Assembly: GCF_900110735.1 (NCBI RefSeq)
Contig: NZ_FOET01000023.1
Coordinates: 1 to 51,331 of the forward strand
Direction of reading: 5' to 3'
Source: Streptomyces radiopugnans
GTDB taxonomy: Bacteria; Actinomycetota; Actinomycetes; Streptomycetales; Streptomycetaceae
DNA length: 51,331 bases
Shown here: positions 28,907 through 36,899 of the stretch, in pieces
How positions within the stretch are numbered: position 1 is the stretch's first letter
Layout of the letters: the number at the start of each line of letters is the position of its first letter
Notes under the pieces: model-generated
Told to the model about the DNA's origin: nothing
What the model saw: only the letters and a program-made list of their open reading frames with translations
Database searches by the model: none
Translations under genes and position numbers: made by a program

Positions 28907-30861
28907 CCTTCCAGATCCGCGCCATCTCGATCTACAACGACGACGGCCAGATACGCACCGTCCCCTTCGCCACCGGCAAGCTCAACATCATCACCGGCGA
29001 CTCCCGCCGCGGGAAGAGCGCCCTGCTCAACATCGTCGACTACTGCCTGGCCAGCACCGACTACGTCATCAAAGGCGCCGCCCTGCGCAACTTCGTGCGC
29101 GTCTTCGCCATCACCCTGGTCAAGGGCGAGCAGCAGCTGTTCGTCGCCCGCCCGGCCCCCACCGGGAAGGCGGCCACCGCCTCCACGCTGTGTATCACTC
29201 CCCAGGCTCGGGGAGCCGCACCGCTGCAGCGCGCGGAGATGACCTTCTCCACCCCCCTGGACGTCGCCAAGGACCAGCTGTCGGCCTTCGCCGACATCGA
29301 CCGGAGCGTGCGGATCCCGGCGGTGCGCGCCGGAACCCCGATCCCGCCGTCCATCCGCCACGCGCTCTTCTTCTGCCTGCAAAAACAGAACGAGGTCGCC
29401 AACCCCGACCTGCTCTTCCACTCCCAGGGCGAAGAGTTCCGCCCCGCGACCATCCGGGCGATGATCCCCTACTTCCTCGGCGCCATGAATCCCGAGCAGG
29501 CCCTGCGCGAGCACCGTCTGCGCCAGCTGCGCCGGGAACTCGCACAAGTAGAGGCGGACCTGGCCGCAGCCCGCAGCCTGTCACCGGCCTCCGGCCAGGC
29601 CCAGGCCCTGCTGACCGAAGCCGCCGAAGCCGGCCTGCTGAACCCCCTGCCTCAAGGGGAAGTAACAGCCGAAGCAGCGCTCGAACACCTGCGCCAAGCC
29701 GTCACAACAACCCCCGCACCTGCGCCTCAGGACGGCGACGACCCCGTCACCTTCCTGGTAGACCAGCGACGGGAACTACGCGCCCAGCACAGCCGTCTTC
29801 GGGCACGGATCACCAACCTCAAACGAGCTGCCCAGGACAACCGTGACTTCCTCGGCGAAGCCACCGAACAACACGCCCGTCTGGCCACCCTCGGCCTGCT
29901 CACCATCAACAGCGACGGCCATACGTCCCACTGCCCGGTGTGCGACAGCCCGACCCCGCAATCCGGCCAGCTCGCCGACACCATCATCCGCGACCTCGCC
30001 CGCCTGGACGCCGACATGACCGTCGTCGGCAACGACACACCCGAAATCAACAACCTGATCGCCACCGCAGAAGAGCACCTACACGAACTCCGCGCCGCCC
30101 TGGCCCGCAACCAGGAACAACTCGACACCCTCACCGCTGGACAACGCGCCGCCCGAGACGATCCGGACACCACCCGGCGCGCCGCAGTCGTCCAAGGCCG
30201 CATCAGCCTCTTCCTGGAGACCGCGGCACGCCACCTCTACCTCAACACCTCCCAAGCCACCGAGGATCTGCGCGCCGACCTGGTCACACGGATCGCAGAC
30301 CTGGAGGAGGAAATCGGCGCCGGCACCCGCGACGACCGACTCGCCAGCTACGTATCCCTGATCAGCACCAAGATCAAGGACAAGGCGGTCGCACTGGACC
30401 TAGAGCACAGCGAATCACCCATCCGCCTCGACCCCCGCGGCCTGACCGTCGTCGCGGACACCACCCGAGGCCCGGTCCGCCTCTCGGACATGGGCGGCGG
30501 CGAGAACTGGCTCGGCTACCACGTCACCACCCTCCTCAGCCTGCACGAATGGTTCTCCGAGCAGGGCAGCCCGGTACCCCGCTTCCTTATCCTCGACCAG
30601 CCCTCCCAGGTCTACTTCCCCGAGGACGAACCGGAAGACGGCACGCTCGCAGGATCGGACCGCATCGCCCTGCTGAACCTCTACAAAGCCATCCAGCGCA
30701 CCATCGACGCCCTCGACGGCGACTTCCAGGTCATCGTGATGGAACACGCCGACCTCACCGACGAGCCGTTCCACAGCTCCGTTCAAGACCGCTGGAGGCG
30801 CAACAACGGCAAGGCACTGGTCCCGGACGACTGGATCACCGACGAGCTCGACGACCAATAA
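28903..30861 (+). CDS. DUF3732 SMC-like ABC ATPase of the ABC-3C system
   Basis: The 652-residue product has Walker A GDSRRGKSA (32-40) just after NIIT, a coiled-coil middle (about 200-440) interrupted by CPVC (344-347), a possible zinc-hook-like turn, and a degenerate signature LSDMGGGENWLGYH (527-540). Walker B is FLILDQPSQVYFP (Asp565), and an H-loop-like VMEHADL follows. This matches DUF3732, the ATPase of one ABC-3C class described among conflict systems. It is the sensor/motor of the three-gene operon. Confidence 0.88.
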   Translation: MTFQIRAISIYNDDGQIRTVPFATGKLNIITGDSRRGKSALLNIVDYCLASTDYVIKGAALRNFVRVFAITLVKGEQQLFVARPAPTGKAATASTLCITPQARGAAPLQRAEMTFSTPLDVAKDQLSAFADIDRSVRIPAVRAGTPIPPSIRHALFFCLQKQNEVANPDLLFHSQGEEFRPATIRAMIPYFLGAMNPEQALREHRLRQLRRELAQVEADLAAARSLSPASGQAQALLTEAAEAGLLNPLPQGEVTAEAALEHLRQAVTTTPAPAPQDGDDPVTFLVDQRRELRAQHSRLRARITNLKRAAQDNRDFLGEATEQHARLATLGLLTINSDGHTSHCPVCDSPTPQSGQLADTIIRDLARLDADMTVVGNDTPEINNLIATAEEHLHELRAALARNQEQLDTLTAGQRAARDDPDTTRRAAVVQGRISLFLETAARHLYLNTSQATEDLRADLVTRIADLEEEIGAGTRDDRLASYVSLISTKIKDKAVALDLEHSESPIRLDPRGLTVVADTTRGPVRLSDMGGGENWLGYHVTTLLSLHEWFSEQGSPVPRFLILDQPSQVYFPEDEPEDGTLAGSDRIALLNLYKAIQRTIDALDGDFQVIVMEHADLTDEPFHSSVQDRWRRNNGKALVPDDWITDELDDQ

Positions 30862-31218
30862 CCGGAAGGCACCCCATTGAGGGGCAAACGAACGGTTAAC
30901 CAGGGTGGTTGGAGTTACTGGCGGGCTGTGAAGAGTCGGGAGGGCATTCTGGAAAGCGTGCGAATGATCGTCGCCGACAAGCACGCCGGCGGCGTGCTTG
31001 TCGGCGACGCACATCGGGCACAGCCCCAGCCGAATCGGCCGGTCTTGTCTCACTGAGGGCAGCCGGGCCGAGGTGAGGGAGGGAGAAGCCGACCGATGGT
31101 CGGTGGATGTGGGGCTCACGGCCGTCTACCACCGGTCAGTTGCAGCGGGCTGTATGCCGCTGACCGCCCTGGCGTGACCTGTTCTCTGTTGTCCCGTGTC
31201 TCTTCCGGGGATGGTCGG
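30862..31218. other. Interval between ABC-3C operon and ImmA remnant
   Basis: Apart from the hairpin at 30969-31009, no gene or repeat was recognised. Confidence 0.4.
30969..31009. terminator. 19-bp perfect hairpin after the ABC-3C operon
   Basis: Arms 30969-30987 and 30991-31009 pair perfectly around GGC. It lies 107 bases past the ATPase stop and would also block minus-strand transcription leaving the ImmA remnant. Confidence 0.7.
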
Positions 31219-31683
31219 TCACTGTGCCTGGTCCTTGGCGGTGTCGCTGTGTGGGAGGCGGATGGTGCGTTTGAGGGCGTTGCCGTGGGTCCAGGGCAGG
31301 GCGCCGTCGTGCTGGAGACGGCCGACGACGATGCCGGGGGCGATGCCGACCTGCCGGGCGAAGGCTTCGATATTGCCGAAGGGCATGGGCCTGCGGGCGA
31401 GGCGGCGGTAGGCGGCGTTGTGCTCGGATGGGATGAGGGTCTGGGCTGCGAAGGTGTCGGCTTCGTCTTCGCTGCGGTCGCCTTCGGGGGTGCGTTCGTC
31501 GGCGCGGTCGGTGTTGTCGAGGAAGGTGAGCCGCTTGCCGTGCAGGAGGGTGTGGCCGATCTCGTGGAAGACGGTGAACCAGAAGTGGTCGTCTTTCTTG
31601 AACCTGTCGCTGAGGGCGATGCCGACTTTGTCGGGGGTGAGCCAGCGGGTGACGCCGGAGACGCTGGTCAGGGGCGGGGACAA
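31219..31683 (-). pseudogene. ImmA/IrrE-type metallopeptidase, C-terminal fragment
   Basis: The reading contains TRWLTPDKVGIALSDRFK, FWFTVFHEIGHTLLHGKR (zinc motif HEIGH) and DEADTFAAQTLIP, the core of the ImmA/IrrE (COG2856) protease usually joined to an XRE regulator. Family similarity starts near 31680; the upstream part of the same frame is Arg/Ser/Ala-rich nonsense. The HTH half is missing and there is no start codon, so it is a truncated gene. Confidence 0.75.
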
Positions 31684-31831
31684 GTCTGTGTGCGGCCCGT
31701 GCCGCGCCGACGACGTCGCTCGCGAGGAAGCCGCCGCCGAAGCCGCCCGCCGCCAGGCCGCCGCGCCGCCGGAACCGCAGGACGGCCCCGAGCCGGAGAG
31801 GGGCCGCGGCTGGTTCCGCTGGCGGACCTGA
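31684..31831 (+). pseudogene. C-terminal tail of a lost plus-strand gene
   Basis: The last 47 or so residues of a plus-strand frame read DDVAREEAAAEAARRQAAAPP, then PEPERGRGWFRWRT and a stop, the style of a charged protein tail with an aromatic end. Upstream the frame is the antisense of the ImmA remnant. The change occurs near 31680, so two genes were cut at the same point. Confidence 0.4.
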
Positions 31832-31966
31832 CCGTGCAAGCCCGCTGCGCGGTCGGCAGCCGCCAGGCCGCACAGGGGGACCGGTCTCGAAGTCACCGCG
31901 CCACCGGGTGGGACGGATGGGCCCATCCGACGGCGCCAGCCCACCGCAGGCCCTACACAGGGCCGT

Positions 31967-32434
31967 ATGAGACGCAGCCGAGAAGAGACCGCACCTCAGG
32001 ATCTGCCGGGCGACCTGTGGCACGCCCTGGCCCAGCTCCACCACACCCATCCCGACCCCGTGGGCCGCGTCGAACAGCTCGCCCGCCCGGCTGGGCTGCT
32101 GTCCTTCACCGCGGCCGCCGACACCATCCTCGCGGCCCGGGTACAGCTGACCGGCGCGGAGACGATGCACGAGGTGAACGAGACGCTCCGTGCGATGATC
32201 GGGGACCTGCCCCACGCGCACTTCACCGGGCCCGGCGTCGCCCTGGAGTTCATCCTCAGCAGAAGCCAGGAACTCCCGGTCCACGCGGCACACATCGCCG
32301 GACTCACCCGGCTCTTCTGGCACGCCTCCGGCACCATCGGCGCCCGCAGCGCCCCAGGCGGCGGCCGCTGCTTCCACTGCGGCGGGACGGGACGTGCCCG
32401 CCCACTGTGGGAGCTGGCGGCCGGGCAAGCCTGA
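31967..32434 (+). CDS. Small protein with CxxC zinc-knuckle-like end, unknown function
   Basis: The 155-residue helical product begins MRRSREETAPQDLPGDLWHALAQ and has GVALEFILSRSQELPVHAAHI in the middle. It ends CFHCGGTGRARPLWELAAGQA, where a CxxCGGxG pattern suggests a metal- or nucleic-acid-binding turn. AGGG lies upstream of the ATG. It is similar in style to accessory genes of Streptomyces integrative elements; no function is assigned. Confidence 0.6.
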   Translation: MRRSREETAPQDLPGDLWHALAQLHHTHPDPVGRVEQLARPAGLLSFTAAADTILAARVQLTGAETMHEVNETLRAMIGDLPHAHFTGPGVALEFILSRSQELPVHAAHIAGLTRLFWHASGTIGARSAPGGGRCFHCGGTGRARPLWELAAGQA

Positions 32435-32517
32435 GCCATTTGCCGGAGACCTCGTCCGTTCGAGGGAACCGGCGGTTCGTGGCTTCGGCTGGCGCTGTGC
32501 CAGGACGGCCCGATCCG

Positions 32518-34068
32518 TCAGTCGTCTGTGTCCGGAATGTCGGCGTCGCTTGGTTCGGCCTTCGGATCCGAGCTGTCGTCGACGTTGGAGACGGGGACAT
32601 CTTCGTCATCGTCATCGCCTGCGGAAGGGGTTTGGATCCCCGCTGCCAGCGCTGCTGCCGCGATCTGGTTGAGGTCTGCCTGTGGGAAGAGGCTGCTGTA
32701 GTCGACCTTTGGCACGAGGTGACTGAAATCCACCTGGGGAAGCAGCCCGCTGAAGTCGGGCTTGGGCAGCCCGGCGAGAATGTGATCAATACTCGCCTGG
32801 TCCAGCACGGTGGCGATGTCGAGCGTGGGCATCGAGGCTCTGATCTGCTCGGCGAAGCCCAGATCGACCCGGGGGATCACATCGGAGAGGCTGCGGGCCA
32901 GGGCGCCGGCGACATCGAGCGTGGGCATGGCATCGGCGAACAGGTCGCCACCGGAAGAGTGGAACATCTGATTGCGCAGGACTCGCGCCATGCGGGCAGC
33001 CCTAGCCTTCAGCTCCTTCAGGATCTCCATACACCGCGCATCCGCCGTGTCCGGGAGCACGGGCTCGCCGGGGGTCAGTAGGGTCGGCGCCTCGTCCCCA
33101 TCGTTTGCGGAGAAGAGAACCTTCATCTCCCAGACGCACGACACGTACCGCACGTCCTCGCTGTCGCCGTTGACGGCTTCCCCGTACAGCAGCCACCGGG
33201 TGTTGGCCGTGTACCAGATGCTGTCCTCGACCTCGTGCCCGAGGACGTCCGTGATGCTCAGCAGCTCGGCTTCGGGAGAGGCCAGCCACTGGTGCCACTG
33301 CACGGAAGCCTCGGCACTGTCCAGGCCGACGAATCCGATCGGCGAGCTGAGCACCTCAACCGCCGTCCGTGCCACCCGCTTGCGGACGGACAGCGACTGC
33401 AACAGCTCCTCGGCGGCTGCTTCGGCGTCCTGCCCGGACACCTCCTTGGTGAACTTCGAGACGACCGCGTCGAAGTCGGTAAGCCGAGTGAGCTGGCCCT
33501 CCAGGCCGCGCACGTCCTCGTTCATCGGATAGGGATAGGTGACGCCGTCGCCGAAGTCTTTGGTGTTGTTCGTGACGAAGCAGACTTCCTCGTCCGGGTT
33601 CTCTCTCATGTACTCGAGGATGGAGAACCAGACTGCCGCGTCACGGCCGCCCTCCGACCGGTCCCTGGTCGCTTTCGCTGGCGGAAGGGCCATGGCTTCT
33701 CGCGACAGAGCCCTGCGGGCGGCGACCCCGCTGGTGTCGATGACCTCGAAGATCTCCTCGTACGCGCTGCGCCAGTGTGCAACGAGACGTTCCAGATTGA
33801 GCGGCTCCAGGGAGCTCTCCAGCTCCCACGGCAGTGCCTCGTTCAGCTTCGTCAGGGTGTTCACGACAGCCCGGTACTTGTCGGGGTAGTGCTTCGTCTG
33901 GTGGGCGACCAGTTCCTCCATGACCATCCATGGCACGGCCACCTTGTGATGGCCGGACTGCCGCAGCTTGCGGATGATGTCGGCCCGAGGACCGGACGGC
34001 GGGAGAAGATTCACCGCGTTCGTATCAAAGATGATCAACCGTGCCTCCGTTGTGCTCACCGGCATCAT
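32518..34068 (-). CDS. PIN-domain (DUF4935-like) protein with PxxDxS repeat tail
   Basis: The 516-residue product starts MMPVSTTEARLIIFDTNAVNLL; Asp15 is the first PIN acidic residue. GGRDAAVWFSILEYM and CFVTNNTKDFGDG supply the later Asp residues of a PIN ribonuclease. A middle domain (about 220-360) has WYTANTRWLLYGEAV and WEMKVLFSA, like the small all-beta domain of DUF4935-type proteins. Residues 381-470 contain seven repeats (MPTLDVAGAL, IPRVDLGFAE, MPTLDIATVL, LPKPDFSGL, LPQVDFSHL, VPKVDYSSL, FPQADLNQI), followed by an acidic tail. GGAGA upstream supports ATG 34068 (34065 also possible). An RNA-cutting toxin or defence factor is plausible. Confidence 0.82.
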   Translation of the reverse strand: MMPVSTTEARLIIFDTNAVNLLPPSGPRADIIRKLRQSGHHKVAVPWMVMEELVAHQTKHYPDKYRAVVNTLTKLNEALPWELESSLEPLNLERLVAHWRSAYEEIFEVIDTSGVAARRALSREAMALPPAKATRDRSEGGRDAAVWFSILEYMRENPDEEVCFVTNNTKDFGDGVTYPYPMNEDVRGLEGQLTRLTDFDAVVSKFTKEVSGQDAEAAAEELLQSLSVRKRVARTAVEVLSSPIGFVGLDSAEASVQWHQWLASPEAELLSITDVLGHEVEDSIWYTANTRWLLYGEAVNGDSEDVRYVSCVWEMKVLFSANDGDEAPTLLTPGEPVLPDTADARCMEILKELKARAARMARVLRNQMFHSSGGDLFADAMPTLDVAGALARSLSDVIPRVDLGFAEQIRASMPTLDIATVLDQASIDHILAGLPKPDFSGLLPQVDFSHLVPKVDYSSLFPQADLNQIAAAALAAGIQTPSAGDDDDEDVPVSNVDDSSDPKAEPSDADIPDTDD

Positions 34069-34302
34069 CTCGTGCGACTCTCCACCAGCTCTAGGCCGGC
34101 CCCACCCCACTCCACTTTGGGCCACCGGCTCCGGCGAAGGCCGCACGTCCCGCTGGCAGGAACTGAGCTGGGAGGCTGGCCCGCACCGCGCCCCGTGCCG
34201 GAACTCGCAGCGCCCCGCGCGTTACTGCCGTGACGTGCGGGGCACGCGTGTGCGTGTGATGGCGGGGACCCGTTTCTTCGGTGAGGGACGGTCCCTCGCG
34301 GG

Positions 34303-34627
34303 TCAGGGCCGGCGGGAGAGGACGTGCCGTTCCCACTGGTCGTGCCATTCGGCGTGGGTGGGGGAGTCGGGGGAGGGGACGGCCCACAGGTGCGGGAGAG
34401 TTCGACCTCGTCGACGCCCCATGTGGCGTCGTTATGCACCCGCTCCAGGCGATCTGGCGGGAGGAGTCGATGATGACGGCGGCGAGCGGGGTTTCTTCGT
34501 CGGGGACGTTGCTCATGATGTGGTGGGCGTGGTCGATGGCCTTGCCGAAGATGGGGAAGATCTGCGCGGCCCGGCCGTGAGGTGAGGTACCGCCGGTGAT
34601 CGTGTAGAGGGTCCAGTGGTTCCCGAC
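34303..34627 (-). pseudogene. Frameshifted uncharacterised Streptomyces gene
   Basis: Three minus-strand frames give consecutive protein-like pieces: WTLYTITGGTSPHGRAAQIF and FPIFGKAIDHAHHIMSN (to about 34455), then ERVHNDATWGVDEVELS (to about 34395), then HLWAVPSPDSPTHAEWHD ending QWERHVLSRRP with a stop at 34303. The pieces read naturally as one protein, so at least two frameshifts have occurred. The start is missing at the palindrome 34643-34704. No function is known. Confidence 0.6.
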
Positions 34628-34642
34628 GACGCCAGGCCACCG

Positions 34643-34704
34643 CTTCCGGGCGTGCGGGCTCAAGCTCGACGGCCCCGTCGAGCTTGAGCCCGCACGCCCG
34701 GAAG
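34643..34704. repeat. 62-base perfect palindrome (30-bp arms, 2-base loop)
   Basis: Positions 34643-34672 are exactly complementary in reverse to 34675-34704, with only CC between. It lies at the join of two minus-strand pseudogenes; in the GNAT frame it encodes GLKLDGAVELEP. It would form a very stable cruciform or RNA hairpin. Confidence 0.9.
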
Positions 34705-35040
34705 AACGCCTGTCGGTCAGCCGCATCGGCTCCGTCCTGCGGTACCAGGGCCAGGAACGTGTGGCCGGCTTCCTGGGTCCGGCGGGCGATCTCGGTGAGG
34801 AGCGCCCGGCCGACTCCGCTGCGGCGATCGGTATGAGCGACGGCCATCGTCAAGATGAACGTCTGCTCGCCGGGATGCGCCTCCTGCCCCTCGCGTGCCC
34901 GAAGTCGCAGTGGAGCTGGAACTCGGCGACCCCGACGACAGACCCGTGGAGCTCGGCCACGACCACGTCCAGGCCCTCAGGGTCGCAGAACCTGCCGTCT
35001 CCCAGATGGTTCGAGTACAGCAGCTCTGGCAGAGCTGCAG
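34643..35040 (-). pseudogene. GNAT-family acetyltransferase, frameshifted and truncated
   Basis: One frame reads LPELLYSNHLGDGRFCDP and VVGVAEFQLHCDFGHA. Near 34890 the frame changes and continues EAHPGEQTFILTMAVAHTDR, then RRSGVGRALLTEIARRTQEAG (the acetyl-CoA-binding RxxGxG/A loop) and AFFRACGLKLDG. Together these form a GNAT core missing its start (a stop lies at about 35045) and its last strand, where the palindrome begins. Confidence 0.7.
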
Positions 35041-35057
35041 AGCATTACGCTCCTTCC

Positions 35058-35399
35058 ATGTGGAGTGAGTCGAACAACTATGGCTTCGAGAACGAGCAGG
35101 ACTACCTGCGGTCCATCAAGAAGGGCGACAGCTATACGTTCACGTACCCGTTCGAGTACATCGCTAAGAACCACGGGAACGATAATTACGACATCGGCAC
35201 AGCGGACATGGTGGTCCGGGTCCAGTGGACCGACACTGAGGCCGGGTACACGATGGCCTACGACGTCCCTGAGATGGACAAGATCGACCCCGCTGAGGGG
35301 AACGGCGATGCAGCGAGCTTCTACGAGAGCGACGTTTGCTGGAGGCTCGAGAGCGACCTCGACGGCATGGGGATCAGCTTCGAGCTTCGTGCCTTCTAG
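35058..35399 (+). CDS. 113-residue acidic protein of unknown function
   Basis: The product starts MWSESNNYGFENEQDYLRSI and is rich in Asp, Glu, Tyr and Trp (DMVVRVQWTDTEAGYTMAYD; CWRLESDLDGMGISFELRAF). Codon use is clearly less GC-rich than in its neighbours, which suggests recent arrival. Small acidic proteins of this kind are often immunity or anti-defence proteins, but nothing here proves it. The ribosome-binding site is weak. Confidence 0.6.
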   Translation: MWSESNNYGFENEQDYLRSIKKGDSYTFTYPFEYIAKNHGNDNYDIGTADMVVRVQWTDTEAGYTMAYDVPEMDKIDPAEGNGDAASFYESDVCWRLESDLDGMGISFELRAF

Positions 35400-35475
35400 T
35401 CACGCTCGGCTTGCCGTCGCAGACGCCAGGTTGTGAACGGGACGCCGACCGGCTTCACGGCGGGGTCGGCCCCCC

Positions 35476-35634
35476 GTGAAGCCGGGCACCGCCACGGGCC
35501 GGCAGCCAGAGCGCCAGGCCCCTTGGGAGGGGCAGAGAGGGGCCGACGCCAACCAGCAAGGGGCGGCGGTCCTGTACGCCGCCCCGGCGCCCAACCTGGA
35601 CCTGGACGCGCTGGCAGTCAGTCAGGACGGCTGA
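35476..35634 (+). CDS. Possible 52-residue ORF ahead of the YaaC-like gene
   Basis: GTG 35476 opens a frame MKPGTATGRQPERQAPWEG... ending NLDLDALAVSQDG at 35634. The C-terminal half looks protein-like, but there is no ribosome-binding site and the frame may be chance or a remnant. Confidence 0.25.
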   Translation: MKPGTATGRQPERQAPWEGQRGADANQQGAAVLYAAPAPNLDLDALAVSQDG

Positions 35635-35693
35635 CTGGAGCGGCCCAAGAAACTGCTGTCAACGGGGTGACCGCTTCGGTAGCGTCCGGAGGC

Positions 35694-36713
35694 ATGCACA
35701 TCACTGTGGACCCTGACGCGGCGTGGGCGCGGCTACGGGGCAGCCGCTGGAACCCGCCGGGTCGAGCCGACACCGGCGCTCGCCGCAAGACCTACGCGGC
35801 CGCCCTGGAACAGACCGAGCAGATGTTCAAGGCTGCCGAGGCCGTGGGCCCCGCGACCCGCCCCCTACAGCTGTTCTATGGCCTCAGCCAGGCTGGCCGT
35901 GCCATCGCTGCAGCGGCGTGGTCCCTCAAGGGCACGGACTGGCACCTGGTCACCCACGGCATCAAGACCTCGGGGTTCGAGAATCCCTTCCCCGACATCG
36001 AGATACGCACCGACCCGCCCGGCACCCACGGCAGCTTCGTACGGGTCAGCGAAGTCCTCGACTCGCCTGTCTGGGAACTCGACGCGGTTCGCCTGGAGGA
36101 GGTGTGGGACGTGCTCCCGCCGAACCTCGGCGATCCGCTCACCGACCGGGACCGTCTCACCCCGCTCCTTGCGGCGATCGGCGGAGGAACACACGAGCAC
36201 ACTCTGCTCACCGCCGCCGTCTGCGACATCCCCGACCGGGTTATTGACGCAGGTACACGCGAGGCCCTGGCCGAGTACCTGCTCTCGTACCCTGCTGCGG
36301 CCCAACACGACAGCTATGTCCGGACAGGAAGACTCGGTCCCGACGGCCCGCCGGATTACACCCGGTATCCCCACGGCGGCGGCGAACTCCGGGTGAACTG
36401 GCTCATGCCCGAGGGATCGGCGACGGCCGACGAGCGCCGCGAGCACCTGCTCGGCATGACCCGCGGCTACGCAGGCCAGAGGTACTTCCTCCCCGTCATC
36501 ACCCCCATGAACCGGGAGATGCACCCCCTCATGGCCTGGTGGTCCGTCCTCTACGCCCTGTCCATGCTCGCCCGGTACGAACCCGCGAGCTGGGTCTCCC
36601 ACACCAACGTCGACAACAGCCGGCACGCAGTGTCCATCGAACGACTCCTGGAGCGCGCCCTCACTCACCTGCCCGATCTGATAGCGGACGCCATCGCGGA
36701 AGTGAGCGGCTGA
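35694..36713 (+). CDS. YaaC-like protein
   Basis: The 339-residue product starts MHITVDPDAAWARLRGSRWN with a GGAGG site just upstream. It has the YaaC-family elements RKTYAAALEQTEQMFKAAE, LQLFYGLSQAGRAIAAAAW and HGIKTSGFENPFPDIEI, then PLMAWWSVLYALSMLARYEP toward the end. YaaC proteins are helical and of unknown activity. The helicase-nuclease gene follows after 186 bases on the same strand, and pairing in one system is possible. Confidence 0.78.
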   Translation: MHITVDPDAAWARLRGSRWNPPGRADTGARRKTYAAALEQTEQMFKAAEAVGPATRPLQLFYGLSQAGRAIAAAAWSLKGTDWHLVTHGIKTSGFENPFPDIEIRTDPPGTHGSFVRVSEVLDSPVWELDAVRLEEVWDVLPPNLGDPLTDRDRLTPLLAAIGGGTHEHTLLTAAVCDIPDRVIDAGTREALAEYLLSYPAAAQHDSYVRTGRLGPDGPPDYTRYPHGGGELRVNWLMPEGSATADERREHLLGMTRGYAGQRYFLPVITPMNREMHPLMAWWSVLYALSMLARYEPASWVSHTNVDNSRHAVSIERLLERALTHLPDLIADAIAEVSG

Positions 36714-36899
36714 CCCGGGTTCGCCGTCTGCCGGGGCCGTGCCTGCCGGACCCCGATTACAACCGATGTCGAACCACACTTGATAGCAGGTCGCACATAG
36801 TGCTTCAAGTCAGATGAAAGCACGATGATCTGTCCGCTAGCGTCGGTTCCAACGGCGCCATCAGAGCTCCGTGACACGTCAGTTCCAGGGGGGCCGTCC

